Part shown: positions 49,270-61,800 of the stretch, piece by piece
Layout of the letters: each line of letters starts with the position of its first letter
How positions within the stretch are numbered: position 1 is the stretch's first letter
Origin: Prochilodus magdalenae
Taxonomy: Eukaryota; Chordata; Actinopteri; Characiformes; Prochilodontidae
Direction: 5' to 3'
NCBI GenBank assembly: GCA_024036415.1
Contig: JAMWET010000607.1
Span: 155,001 to 219,000, forward strand
DNA: 64,000 nt
Position numbers and translations under genes: made by a program
The notes under the pieces: generated by a model
Database searches by the model: none
What the model was told of the DNA's origin: nothing
Seen by the model: the letters and a program-made list of their open reading frames with translations, nothing else

Positions 49270-51448
49270 TCACAACTGACTGACATGCATTGGCTACCAC
49301 CTATTGGAAACTGAAATGTGATTGGTTGATTTAACTCTTACTTCCTCATTAAGGTCTTAAATAAGGCCTATGTTAGCTCCTTGAATCCTAACCAATCGGA
49401 AAGCTTGGCTATATCTATTCTTAGGGCGGCTTAAGAGTTCAACACTTTGGTTTCCAACCGTAAGTTAATTAAATTTCCGGAGAAGTAGAAGGTTTGATGA
49501 TATATTAATATTAATTAGCCACAGAAATCATTAGGCCTTGTGTCTCCACTGGAAATATCACTAACACTTATGAATTTTGGAACTGCAACTTTAAACACTC
49601 AACAGAGCATGTAATAACGGCTCTTACTGCTGTTTGCTTGGCTGTTCAATATAGCCACATACTGCAACATGATATAAGACTGTCAGTCCTTGACTGGAAA
49701 AATTTCCAGAATTACTACGCTACTATGGACACCAGAGGAGGCGCCCAAGAGCAATGCAGCCCATGGAACCCAAGCTGAACCATTAGCTCTGTTCCAAGGT
49801 TTAAGCTGAGCCTGGCCTTGCTGAAAAGGATTTTGGGTAGTGAGAGAATAATGGGCAATATAAACTGTACAGGCATTTGTACAGTCTGAAAGCAAAGTGT
49901 TATGGACTCAAGCCTTCTGTGCAAGTGTGCCTTTTCCTATCCCTGTATAAAAGAAGCCCCATACCTCCTCCACTGCTGGATGCATGATGGTAGTTTCTAA
50001 GCAAGCATGTATGCGCCTTCAGAGTGCAAGTCAATTGAATACTTAAAGTATATTCCTATTCATGTTTATGTTTTCTTGTATAAAAAATAACCGATGATTC
50101 TATTAGATAAGATTCTGTAGGTATGCAAAGTAAAGGCAACAACGTCTTTGACTGCATCCCGAGGCAAATACACTTTTTAGCGTCTGCGTTGAATGATTAA
50201 GGAATGGAAAGACAGGAAAGTACAGTTTGGGGGAATTAACTGGAGGTAAACACTGAGAACATCCCGTTATTTCCTCTTGTTGCCTCATCGTGGCTCCTAC
50301 TCTGAGAAAATATTCCCATCTGCCTAACACAATGGCACAGCCTGACCTTGAAACTCAGTTTAGGAGGCTGTTCTCAAAAAATGAAGGCCATTCAGGTCTA
50401 CGTACATCAGTGGTAAAACACAAGCAAGGAAACTGCTACGGTTTGTTAGTGTCCTAAATCCTTTGGAGGCCTAAATAAAAAATATATCTAAAGATATTTA
50501 AAATAATTAACTATAAATTGAAAATAATCATTTAAAAGACATTTTTTAGCAGGCAGATATATTTATTTATTTATTTATTTATCATTTATAGTCTAATAGA
50601 AAAAGGACACATGTTTTAGCATTTAGCCACCATCCAAAAAACAACTTCACAGTAGTGTAAAACTTTCAGTACTTTCATTGTATGAATGTAAAAAGATTTT
50701 ATTCCAATACGTATTGAGCATTTCCGTTGTTCCATTCATCACGAGTTTTTTACACAATGTGAAGAAGCAATCTTTTTTTCAAAATATGTAAAATATTTAT
50801 GAAGTAAGAGCAAAAAGGTTAACAATTATCAATATTACAAAATGTTACCTGCAATTCTTCTTCTTATTATTATTTTTATTATTATTAGGGCAGTAATAAC
50901 AATTTAGTACATATAAGAATACTACAACTAATACATAAAGGCTCATGAGCCAACAAAAGTAAATATCTTTAATAAATATTTACATTATTAATTAATGAAT
51001 GCACTTACATTGGTCCTCCAATTGATTGACCCAATAAACATCTGGTTATCAGAAGTCCTGTGGTCTGAAACTGCCCGATGATGACTGATGGGACAGCTGG
51101 ACTACTGTCTCTAATAGCACACCTACATAAGGCAGGTGAATCTCAGCGGTCAATGGGTTTCCCAGTTCATATAGGCCAGTAGTGCATCTTAGTTATGTCA
51201 TTATGCCCAGTTTGAACAAGCCGTCTTCCTCCACCTGAGCGTCTCTTCTCTTTGTGTCATTTTCCCACCGGACTCCCGCACCCAAGTGACAATAGACTTG
51301 ATGAGACGTTACAGTGACTGGAGCCTGGAGGTAGAAAGCTAATTCAGAGAGAAGCGTTTCCAGGCCTTCATTTTGCTCCAGCTATTGATAAAGAAACAGA
51401 GCCAGAAGAAGCTGAGGGGGATACAATGCTTATTGATTGGGAGGGCTG
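49270..51448. other. Intergenic sequence, partly AT-rich
   Basis: No gene supported. The stretch 50560-50585 is (TTTA)n and 50868-50888 is (TTA)n. The remainder is unremarkable. Confidence 0.45.
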
Positions 51449-51575
51449 GATGAGGGAGAGGGAGGGAGGGAGAGAGGGAGAGAGAGAGTAAGAGAGAGGA
51501 GACGCTTGCTGTCAATATCTTCACATGAAGTGAAGGAGCACATCTCCTCTGTGTGTGTGTGTGTGTGTGTGTGTT
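51449..51575. repeat. (GA)n-rich and (GT)n microsatellites
   Basis: A GAGGGAGGGAGA tract lies at about 51450-51500, and GTGTGT at about 51550-51574. Confidence 0.9.
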
Positions 51576-52564
51576 GGCCTGTAATATTGGACAGATGGAT
51601 GAACAGACAAGCTCTCTCTCCTTGGCAGAGTAATAGGCAATCTTCCAAACAAGATTATGCAATGCGAGGCATGTTCCATAGCATACTGAGCACAATATAC
51701 GTCTTATATAACTATCAGCGACGTGACTGACTTCAATTACTGCTGAAACTAACTTGCAGGCAGCTGATTCTGAGGTCAACTTTTCCTAGAACTGTTCAAG
51801 TTTTGGCCAAGATGAAGCCGAAGGGCCTTCTACGCCGTCAAATCTAATGGCGTCTTTAAGTTTCTGGAAACGTATTAGTAATAATTTAATAGACCAATTT
51901 TTAATTAATAGAATGATTATCCCAAGCATTCAATTTCACTGACATATCCAATTGAACCCAAAGGGTTAAAGTTAGGGAAGCACTGAAATGTGAATTCTGG
52001 GGTGATGGGTATATCCAGTGTTTTCCGGGGACATGTCTATACAGCTTGGGCATGCAAAACTACCTACCTTCACCAAGTCCCCCAGTGGAAAACTGCCCTA
52101 TCACATACTTCTTACCCAGTATCTAGGATGATGGAGTCAGTCTAGCTCATCCCACTGGATAGACTCTTAGAAGCTGGACCGAAGGTCTCAAACATTACCA
52201 GCATTATTAGGAAGTGACAATGTCCAACCATTCTGTGTTCGGGTCCAGCAATGAGGACACCAGTATGGTAAAGCTACAAGGGAGATGTTTCTACTAAAGT
52301 GGCCACCTCTGTGGTTCTTTATGTCTTCAGCAATGGCTAAAGGCCAGTGCATATTGGACACATCCTGTATTAGAAGGAACGCACACCTATTCCACATTGG
52401 AAGTGTAACAGTGGGAGTAAAGATAAACTGAGAGCAGAAACGCATTTTTTGAGCATCATAGACCGGCGGGCTTCTTGGTGGAAATTTAAAGAACATGTCT
52501 AACATGCCAGTTTAGTGCCTAGAAAACCAGCAGGACAGAAATCTCTTCTTCTGTTAAACAAAAA
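51576..52564. other. Intergenic sequence with decayed repeat end
   Basis: GATGTTTCTACTAAAGTGGC at 52284-52303 is another copy of the shared AATAAAGTGGCC-type end. Otherwise nothing is recognisable. Confidence 0.4.
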
Positions 52565-52574
52565 ACCCACATGC

Positions 52575-53632
52575 GTAATATTTCAGACTGGGCAGATTTC
52601 AAGAACCTTCTTTCGAAATACTGTATAGGTTTCACCAAGCTGCTGGGTAATAATCTAGACTTGGTAGGTTTTATGAACCTATGGGGTAATAATCTTGAGC
52701 AGGTAGGCTTCACGAACCTACTGGGTAATAATCTAGACTGGGTGGGTTTTAAGAACCTACTGGGTATCTAGACTGGTTGGGATTCAAGAACCTTATGGGT
52801 AATAATCTAGATGGGGCAAATTTGAAGATCCTACTGCTTAATAATCTAGACTGGAAAGTTTCAAGATCCATCTGGACAATAATCTAGACTGGCTGGGTTT
52901 TCGGAACCTAATGGATAATGATCCAGATTATCTATACTGTGTAGGTTTTATAAACCTGCTGGGGGTAATCTACTCAATGCATTTCCAGAGCCTAGTGCGT
53001 AATATTTCAGACTGGGCAGATTTCAAGAACCTTCTTTATATGGTTTCACCTATGCTGGGTAATAATCTTGAGCAGGTAGTTTTGTGCTATGGGGTAATAA
53101 TTTACGAGGCTTCACGAACCTACTGGGTAATATCTAGACTGGGTGGGACCTATGGTTATCTAGACTGGTTGGGGTTCAAGAACCTTACTGGGAATAAATC
53201 TAGATGGGGCAAATTTGAAGATCCTACTGCTTAATAATCTTAAGAATCTAGACTGGGAACCTAATGAGTAATAGATCTATACTGTGTAGGTTTTATAAAC
53301 CTGCTGGGTAATAATCTAGACTTGGTAGGTTTTATGCACCTATGGGGTAATAATCTTGAGCAGGTAGGCTTTACGAACCTACTGGGTAATAATCTAGACT
53401 GGGCGAGTTTTAAGAACCTACTGGGTAATAATCTAGACTGTATAGGTTTCATGAACCTATGGGGTAATAGTCTACACTGGGTGGGTTTTAAGAACCTACT
53501 GGGTAATAATTTCGACTGGGCAGGTTTCAAAAACCTTGACTGGTTGGGGTTCAAGAACCTGCTGGGTAATATTCTAGACTGCTTGTGCTTCAAGAACCAA
53601 CAGGTATTAATCTAGACTGCCTGGGTTTTAAG
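52575..53632. repeat. 39-bp tandem array, about 25 units
   Basis: The unit reads GGTAATAATCTAGACTGGGT, then GGGTTTTAAGAACCTACTG, 39 bp. Being a multiple of three, it yields 13-residue repeats in open stretches on the + strand (GNNLDWVGFKNLL) and a different 13-residue repeat on the - strand. Frames are broken by indels and degenerate units, so a protein is not supported. Blocks of units are duplicated: 52581 with 53005, and 52647 with 53308. Confidence 0.93.
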
Positions 53633-54889
53633 AACTGCGGTCAAGGGGGAGTTGTTGGCTGGAGGTTGGGGAACCAGCCATGTGACCAGAGGGTGATTTG
53701 ATTCCTTGAACCGACAGTCTAAAGTGCCCTTGAGCAAGGCACCTAATGGCCAACTGTTCACGGAGCGCCAAGGATAGAACTGTCCAACCCCTCCGGCCAA
53801 GTGTCTTCCCTGGAATTCTGCCTCTTATATGTAAAGTCTGTTTGGCTCACATGCATATACACCAATATCTCATTTACTTTTGGTGGTTATCTCAAACACA
53901 AACCAAGTACAACTTCTTAAAAGCCCAAAGGCTTTCTGTTTGTTTCAGAAGCTACTTGCTTTTCTTGCTACAATAGCTTAAAAGCCAATGGCCTGTTTCC
54001 AATCAGACTGATAAAACCGGTAGCGCAGAAGGGCAGAGGTAAGATTTTGAGAGCGGTGGTGATTTCAGCATGCAGTTTATATCCTTGTACGTCTGTAGAC
54101 AGAGCGCCTGAGGCTGGAACTTACTGAAACACAACAAAACTCTTCAGCAATGCACATCTCAGATCTCAAACTGCAGTATTTGTGGCTGCACGCTCCGAAA
54201 AACAAGGCATGGAACTGTCGCTGGGGAGCTACCCTCAAGGTACGTCTTCAATACCTTTAGTTCATAACTCTGCCACATTCCATTGTGGTCATATTTCGGT
54301 ACTGGCTCCATATGGCCTTTTTGTCTTCTACTTTGAATCCAACAAGGTACTAATATACCCTAGGGAGCGTGAATCTAGTGTACCGTTATGTTACCCAACC
54401 TCGCCCTATAGACCATTGTCGCACCTCTGAGGGTACAGCTATATTGTTTGTATCTTGATAAATGAGTAGTTGACGACTAGCGCAATAGTGGTGCAATCCC
54501 TGGGCAACCATCGACACCAAATATCAGCGCCAAGTTGTGAACCATCATTCCAAACAACGACTTGGAGCATCCGGCGTGCAGTGGCCTTAATTCTCCAGCT
54601 CATTTATGATATGAGTCGGGACGTGTGTGTTTTAAAAGTGGGAAAACACAGATCCGTGCAGTTGGGATATCCCTGAGGATTACGAATGGAAATCGCTGAC
54701 CCACTGTATACACGTTCCCTAAGAAGAGCCGGAACAGGATATTGAAAATTAGGCATACAGAGCTTCGGCTGATGAATGGTTCCTTTGGTTAACCATGTCT
54801 ACCACCACCCCCCCTCCAACACACACACAGATATGTACACACACACACATAGTGGGTGAATGTCATTACCTGACAGCTGCTATGCTTTG
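53633..54889. other. Unannotated intergenic sequence
   Basis: No gene or repeat family recognised. An ACACACAC run is at about 54815-54848. Confidence 0.4.
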
Positions 54890-55300
54890 TGCTGTTGCCA
54901 TGGTACCTTGGTGAATGGCCCATTTCCTTGACCTCTGACTTCCATTTTTTTTTCCTCACCCATAAGGGAAATTGCACAAGCGCACATACGCACACTTTCC
55001 TTGTCATGTGCTTGAGCCAATTGTTGCTAGATCCATAGAGTGATTAATGACTCACAATATTTCATATTTTCCACTGACAATATTTCTCCAACAAGCCACA
55101 TCAAATTTGCATTAGAATTGGCAGGTCTTTGGCCATAAATCATAAACTCTTTCCCAACATCATTTGCCTTTATGCATATGTCAAAGCCCTGCCTCTATTC
55201 AAATGTATTGATTTGCATGCATTACCATGCACTTAACGAGCTATTGATAATAGCTTATGAATGATTGAACAGTGAACGAAGGTGGAGGGGTTCCTCACCT
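54890..55300. promoter_or_regulatory. Candidate conserved non-coding element with two octamers
   Basis: Non-repetitive and stop-rich. Perfect octamers ATTTGCAT occur at 55105-55112 and 55211-55218, with many related cores (CATTAG, CATAAATC, TTAACGAG, TATTGATA). This density of POU/homeodomain-type sites resembles vertebrate developmental enhancers. Conservation is untested. Confidence 0.4.
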
Positions 55301-56103
55301 CGAGCTGTCTTTGCTGCCTATGAGCGTATCCACACTGCTGTTCAAACGTGTGGAGTCGCTTGTCATAAGAATTTAAGGCCATTTAAATTCAAATGTTTTG
55401 CCCATAAGAATTTATTAAGTCATAAATATTATGCGATTCTTCCCACAGCCGTCTGGTTTATGGCGTAGTGGTTATTAAAGATCTATCATTTGTATACATG
55501 CACAGGTGTGGTAGAGTGAAATAGTCAGGGATGTTATTAAACAGCTGAAATAGGTAATATAGAGGGATGGATGTATAGAAAATAAATATAATATACAATA
55601 TATAGTAAATAATATCTGCATTTTCCCAACCACATACTGCATGTTTGCTTCTGATCCATGTATGTTAAAGGCAAAACAAGACAAGTAGACACAGTATATC
55701 CAGTTCCATCTTTCTTTGGGTCAGGTGATCATGGGTTTGCACCAATTCCCTGAAAATTGTAAGATTTTGAGCATCTGTTTTTGGAGCATGTGCACAAAAA
55801 AATTTATAATAACTGGTAAATCAGGTTTACTTGATTAAATAAGTATGTAATTTCCACATAGATAAAACATATTACAGTAACAACATGACTGCCTTTTAGT
55901 TTCCCACTTTTGTCAGTATAGAATTGGAATTTGATTGGGAAGCTTTCAGCCTTGAGGGGTTTGAGGTAATATGTTCTAATCTAGATTAGTCTAATCTAGA
56001 TGTTCTCATTGGCTGTGATGGGAATCTGACCTTAAAAATGTTTGGGTACAGTTCTAAAATAAGATCTAACTAACACTTTTTTCCCTAGCATTGACTAATT
56101 AGC

Positions 56104-56106
<3 letters not shown>
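55301..56106. other. AT-rich intergenic sequence
   Basis: The stretch contains a 23-nt odd-centred palindrome at 55979-56001. No gene is supported. Confidence 0.45.

Positions 56107-56180
<74 letters not shown>
56107..56180. repeat. (TA)n microsatellite
   Basis: About 37 uninterrupted TA units, directly adjoining the fold-back sequence to its right. Confidence 0.97.
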
Positions 56181-56184
<4 letters not shown>

Positions 56185-56340
56185 GTTATCATGAGGTAAT
56201 ACATTAACAATGACTAACTAATGTTAAGTAAACATGTGGCAACTGTTATGTATGTAGCTGCTACATGTTTACTTAACATTAGTTAAGCATTTTAACCATT
56301 ATTGATGTATTACTTCATGTTAACCAGTGTGTTAGTTAAT
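56181..56340. mobile_element. Fold-back (MITE-like) element
   Basis: AACTAATGTTAAGTAAACAT plus GT at 56216-56237 is a perfect 22-bp inverted match to 56263-56284 with a 25-bp spacer. Further out, ATGAGGTAATACAT (56191-56204) pairs with ATGTATTACTTCAT (56305-56318) at 13 of 14 positions. Adjacent to a long TA run. Probably a palindromic non-autonomous element, class unknown. Confidence 0.75.
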
Positions 56341-57659
56341 GTTAGTTGGTCAACACCCACCGTAGTGTCACTTTTATGCTTCACTAAATATGTTTAGTAA
56401 GGTGAAGAGATACATTTACAGACCATAATAGCACCAACAGAGGACCTTTATTCCAAAAGCTTTGGGATTGTTTGGGACTTCTCATTACCACTGGCTCACT
56501 GGTGGTTTTAGATGGATGGCTATGTGTTTAGAAACGTTAATTTATATACAATTCCCAATTTCATAGTGATTCTTTCTACATACCAACAAATCAAGTAAGG
56601 CACAACATTTACAATGTGCCAGAACACAACCGGTTATCTACTTCGGATAGTTACTCAACCTTGGCATTCCTAAATCTCTAAAATTGTTTTGAATGGGAAC
56701 ATGTGAAACTTGTCTCTACACACATGCTGCTGAGCATATGTAATATGAATTTCACTATGTAGTGCATCCTTGAAGTGATGAGGGCATGTTCACCCAATGA
56801 CCCATGCACATCCGACCCGGTCATCAGGCGAAACGAGCAACCCCCAGATCAGCACACGTTGTATTTGCATTACATTAACCTTTTCAAGGTAGGCAGGAAG
56901 ACTTGCTGTTCTTTGTCTTCAACTGTAATAGCATTTGTAGTGTGGTTTCTGCTATCCTCTAGTCTAGTTTCTTCCTTTTTTTTAGATTTTGTTTATTCAT
57001 CTATCTTGGCACAGGAGGCACCAGCGCAGCAGTACGTCTATAAGGAAGCTGATAGTGCATTTTGCATTGCTCTTTTCTTCTTCTCCTGGGGAATGGCAGC
57101 CGAACCATAGGGACTGGACGGTTCTTTCTTGTACTGTACTGTTTTCCTACCATCCTGCATACTGCGAAAGAAAAGGAAGTGGCAAAAGTATCAGTAGGCT
57201 CTCACTGTTGGGTTCTGATCATAATTCCTGTGGATCAATGCAAGTTGACATTACAAAAGCATCCAAGCAAAGACCCCTATAATATATGGATATTGGAAAT
57301 GTATGAGATTTATGAATGGCAAGAAGTTCAAAGAACCTTCACTTAGCACAACCCTTAAATCAGAACCCAATCTTTAAATTACGTGAAGGTTCTTCTTTTT
57401 CAAACATGGTTCATTACAGAACAAAGAGTGGTTCCTCTGTAGAACTGGTAGCAGGGCTCAATTCCTATTTCAGTCAGGTTAAACTTGTGGTAAAATAATC
57501 ATATCATGAACACGGGGGCGCGAAAAAAAGGCAAATACCTCAGTTCTGTGTTTTTTAGCTGAAGTCATTCATATTTTAGAATAAGAACTCTTATCCCAGC
57601 AGAACCACACCAGAACAAAGGTTCCCCAAACCTCCTTTGGGCAAAATGTGAATATCATT
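56341..57659. other. Unannotated intergenic sequence
   Basis: No gene supported. GAACC/GGTTC-rich short repeats (AAGAACC, GGTTCTTC) at about 57330-57620 suggest a decayed fish repeat. Confidence 0.4.
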
Positions 57660-57960
57660 TTCTTGCGGGACGTCAAAGGACTTATTAATTTTCAGCAAAC
57701 CTTCTTGATTAGCATCCCATTTCATGGCTGCATTATGCTGAACACATGCAGTTAGCTGCCATTAGCCCGCCTGGTGGATACCGTCTTCTTCATTATTAAT
57801 GCTAAAATATTGCTAGCTGTCAGGAAATGACTTCGGTAAGACAAAATGCTGGGATGGGGGGGAGGGGAAGCGAAGGGCCATCCGCATGTCTGAAGGTGCT
57901 TGCATCTGCTGGATAAGTGGACATGTACGCTATCGTTTTATGGAAAGAGGTAAATCAGGA
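57660..57960. promoter_or_regulatory. Candidate conserved non-coding element
   Basis: A non-repetitive block with CTTATTAATTTTCAGC, CTTGATTAGCATCCCA and CATTATTAATGCTAAAAT strings, rich in homeodomain-type cores. No coding frame. Untested inference. Confidence 0.35.
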
Positions 57961-59934
57961 TTAAGTCCCCGGATCGTAATCTTTAAGATCCAGATTCATC
58001 TTTATAATCCAGGCTCTTAATTAACGTTCAAAGTCAGAATGTGAATGTCTTTACCCACAGTGTAAAAAGTGGAGGAGGCTGCTCAAGGTACTTCTACCAT
58101 CTCTTTAGTATTTTAAACATCAAGACACAACTTATATGTATTATTATTTTTTTGAAATGGAAATAATACAGTAATAAAGTGATAATAACATGGTAATTAC
58201 ATTTCTTAGACTTTTCCTTGAGGTTGAATACTGGAAACCCATAGAATAGCAGTGTAGCTACTTCCACAAAGAGCCTGGCATGCTAAATAGGCCAGTGTGC
58301 CTGTATTTAGCCTACTCTGTGCTGAACAGCCTGTTTTTATGGGCCAATATGGCAACGGTAATTGGCTTGAGTGGTGAGAAGATGTCCTCGGTAACCTCAA
58401 CACCTGTGCTGCTTCCTGGGAATCATGTAGGGAGCCCAAGCCTTGGGTTGTCATAAACTAGGGGACACAGATGTGGAGGTGGTTGTGTTCCCTTGTGGGC
58501 TCACATGTAATCTGTGCTCTTCAGACCTCTTTATTTTTACTCACCACGTCCATGTAAACTGGTACGAAGCGTATGAAAACAAGGCTTGCCGTACGGAACC
58601 AACATGGAGGGATGCCATTAGGAACCACTAAAGAACCATTGAATGGATTGCTTCATTGGTGTAAATGAGATACGTGAGTGTGTGGAACACTCTTTCACCA
58701 CCACGTAAAAGAGCTCTAAACCAATTACATGTCTTCTTTATGTGCTAGCCAAGAACCATATGGGAATCGGTGTACCCACGCCACACGGAGGGAACTAGGC
58801 GAATGCATCAAATGGACAAATGTCGGTGCACGCTCCATTGCCAGTCGGCCCTCCCGCTACTTCTTCTGTACGGCCATGTGTGGAGTGTAGAGTCAGGACA
58901 TGGGCCATAATGAGATTACCGTGCTCTGAGATACCGTGGACTCACACTTCTACACCATATAGGCCCCCCCATATAAACCTGAGAGGGAAAGTGAATCATC
59001 CGCGGGAGGTTTGGTGCAGGAACGATTAGAATGACGGTCATTTCTTGTTAGAGTCATATCGTTCCGTCTTTATGACACTGTCTTCTTTCCAGCCCGGCCG
59101 TTTTGGACATTCCTTCATTCAGAGTTTATGTGCTGAAGCCAGGGTTGGCTCTTAGAGCGCTGAATTGTGGCTCATTCGTTGTGTCAGGTTTCTTATCAGT
59201 ATCCAAGCCCCATGGGCCAGTTTAGGGATTTACCTGGATGCCTGTTCTTTAAGCAATGCCAAGGAAGACCCATTTCTGGTTCTAAGTGAAACCATGTTTG
59301 GGAAACCATAGTTCTATTTTGTGGTGCTTCTTTAAATGCTGGCATGTTTTTTTGGAAATGTTGATTGAAGGTTTGTTTGGGGAATCAAATGTGGCTCTTC
59401 TGTGGCATCACACATTGGACTCGTTCTATGGCCTCATTGATGTACTTGTTAAATATGAGGTGATAGCCATTTCCAGGTGCTCCTTGAGATCCCAAAACCA
59501 AACGACAATGATGGAACCTGTGACCTTTTCACGGTCACTTCCTTCTTTAGTGAAACGCCATTCAGGGTTGAAAGAGGCTCTGAATTCTTTCAACGCCAAT
59601 CCTCTTGTTCAGACATTTGGGGCCCCCTAAGCCACTACTGTGTTGGCTTGGGCTCTTGTTCATGTAGCATGCAGCCATGCTGTGTTCCTTGAGGTTTGAA
59701 AGACGCAGCTGATAAGGTGAGTTACAAAAGTCTGGTCTCAGTAAGTTCTAACATTAGCGAGTTAGTTAACTTAGCTACCATAAGCAGCCACTGGAAGAAG
59801 CTACATTGGCCCTTTCTGGATAACATGGATATGGACTATGGGTTGCTAAAGTGTACATAGCTAGCATTAGCTACCAAGCTATCTCCATCAGCTGGTGCCA
59901 AATTGACATGCCTGATGACCCCAACATGAAGCAC
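57961..59934. other. Unannotated intergenic sequence
   Basis: Short AGAACC/GGTTC motifs again occur (58618-58640). A 114-codon open frame at 59286-59630 shows no domain. Nothing else is recognised. Confidence 0.4.
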
Positions 59935-60260
59935 ATAGCCTGGACCATTTTGGCTCCTGCTAGTGAGTAGCTGGCTGGCTAGTTTCAGATCCCATTGGCA
60001 CCAAACTTAGTTTTCTTCATTCACTTAAGAATTGGAGCTCGAATTTTCAACTGCAGCCATTTCCTCAAGAGGCAGAATGATGACTGAGCAGTTTTTGGAC
60101 CTGCTTGGGTCAATTCCAATGACGGATGCCTTAGCCGATGCAATGGAGGCTTGGACCCGGATGGGAAGGTCGATATGCCTGGCAACATCCCTGGTATTGG
60201 ATCTCTACCTGCCTGAAGAGTCTGGCTCCTCCCAAAACTTGACTCTTCTGATGTCCCTGA
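59935..60260 (+). repeat. Unclassified interspersed repeat, copy 1
   Basis: The copy shares with 61815-62160 the ordered strings GACCA.TTTGGCT, AGTGAGT.GCT, GGCACCAAACTTAGTTTTC (GGGACCAAACTTTGTTTTTC in copy 2), CTGCAGCCATTT and GGTCGATATGCC. A 122-codon open frame (60032-60400) falls across this repeat and is treated as spurious. Confidence 0.65.
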
Positions 60261-61060
60261 TTGGCTGCATCAGATACATCCATGGAAAGCCATTTAGGGA
60301 TGGTTTAGAGTGGACACTAGACATTAACGTCAAGCTAGATTCTTCTTGTCCAGTTCACAAGGGCCACCAGCTAGTCAGCATTTTTAATCGTTTCCAGTGA
60401 CTAAAACTATTGAATGCCAATTTCCCAGGCCCTGGTGCGTGGAGGCAACAAGACCAGGTGGACCCTAAGCCTCTGATCCAGTGAGTGAGGATATCGGGGG
60501 TTACTACCGAGCGGAACTTTAGTCTCTGCCTTTAGTAGGATGAGTCTTAACTACTCAAGCAGAGCAGCGAATCTTTCCAAGGATCTTTAGCTCTGGGATC
60601 TCTCCTGGAGGTCAATTTCCAATTCACTCTGGGATTCATCATATTCGCACCCCTCCATTTCAGTCTGTCTCCCACTCAGGTAGTAGATGAAAGAACCAGG
60701 AGCCCCCACATGTGCACCTTCCAGGCCTCAGGGTCTCGTCCCACGAGGAACATGAATAATTCAAACGCTACGAACCACTAAAAGCGTAACCCCATTCCAC
60801 GATTACCCTGCCTCCGCTTTCCAAGTGAAGGGGGCGAAAAAAAGGAGGAGCAAAAAAAGGGGGTGAGCATCTGCCTTCCTCGGCTTCTCGCAGGGCCTTT
60901 CATATGATCCACTTATCTTATTACATGCTTGAGGTCAGGGCTGTTGTAAGACGGCTGGAAAGCACTTACGGCTCAAAGAGGCAGTCATGCTTATAGTTCA
61001 TCTTATTTCCATGCAAATAACGCAGACGGACTTGGACACCGGCTCCGGTTCTGCAGGCAG
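60261..61060. other. Intergenic sequence with candidate non-coding block (60780-61060)
   Basis: The right part holds a reverse octamer ATGCAAAT at 61011-61018, GATCCACTTATCTTATTACA (GATA-like) and a purine-rich GGGGGCGAAAAAAAGG stretch. It is non-repetitive and without coding frames. Confidence 0.33.
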
Positions 61061-61579
61061 GCTGCGTGTGTGTAGGGATGGGGAACAGCATTCTAGCTGT
61101 TTTAAATCTCAGTTTATTCACTTATAGAGGAAGGGACTCTCGGAGTCAGGCGCTTGCTTAACTGAGATGGAAACGTGTGGGGGGCCTAGCTTCACCTGAG
61201 GAGTAGACATACAAAGCTTCGGCACGGGGGGGCCAGACTGTGTCTGTTGCAGGGAAGTGGGAAGGTGGTTTCAAGGAAGTTTCAGGGTGCTGAAATTTTA
61301 CCCAGCATATACATGGCGTGTATAGTTATTCATATGAAATGATGTTTGCCAATTTTTAAAAAAAAATTACTTTAGTAATTACATCATACTTCAACCACAA
61401 AGTGAAAACGTACACACATACTGACCCATCAAAAAATTGAGACCTAGACTTTTTTTTTATTACTCTGAACCAAATACTTTCATTACTAATAGTACTGTAT
61501 AAGACAAATACGTCATATACATTATATATATATAACCTGCTAGCTAACATGAACACTCACTGGCCAAAACTGGTCCAGC
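61061..61579. other. AT-rich intergenic sequence
   Basis: Nothing recognisable apart from T-rich and TATATA runs near 61524. Confidence 0.4.

Positions 61580-61797
<218 letters not shown>

Positions 61798-61800
<3 letters not shown>

Noticed and set aside
60032..60400. 122-codon open frame
   Set aside because: It lies across a dispersed repeat whose second copy does not preserve the frame, and no domain is recognisable.
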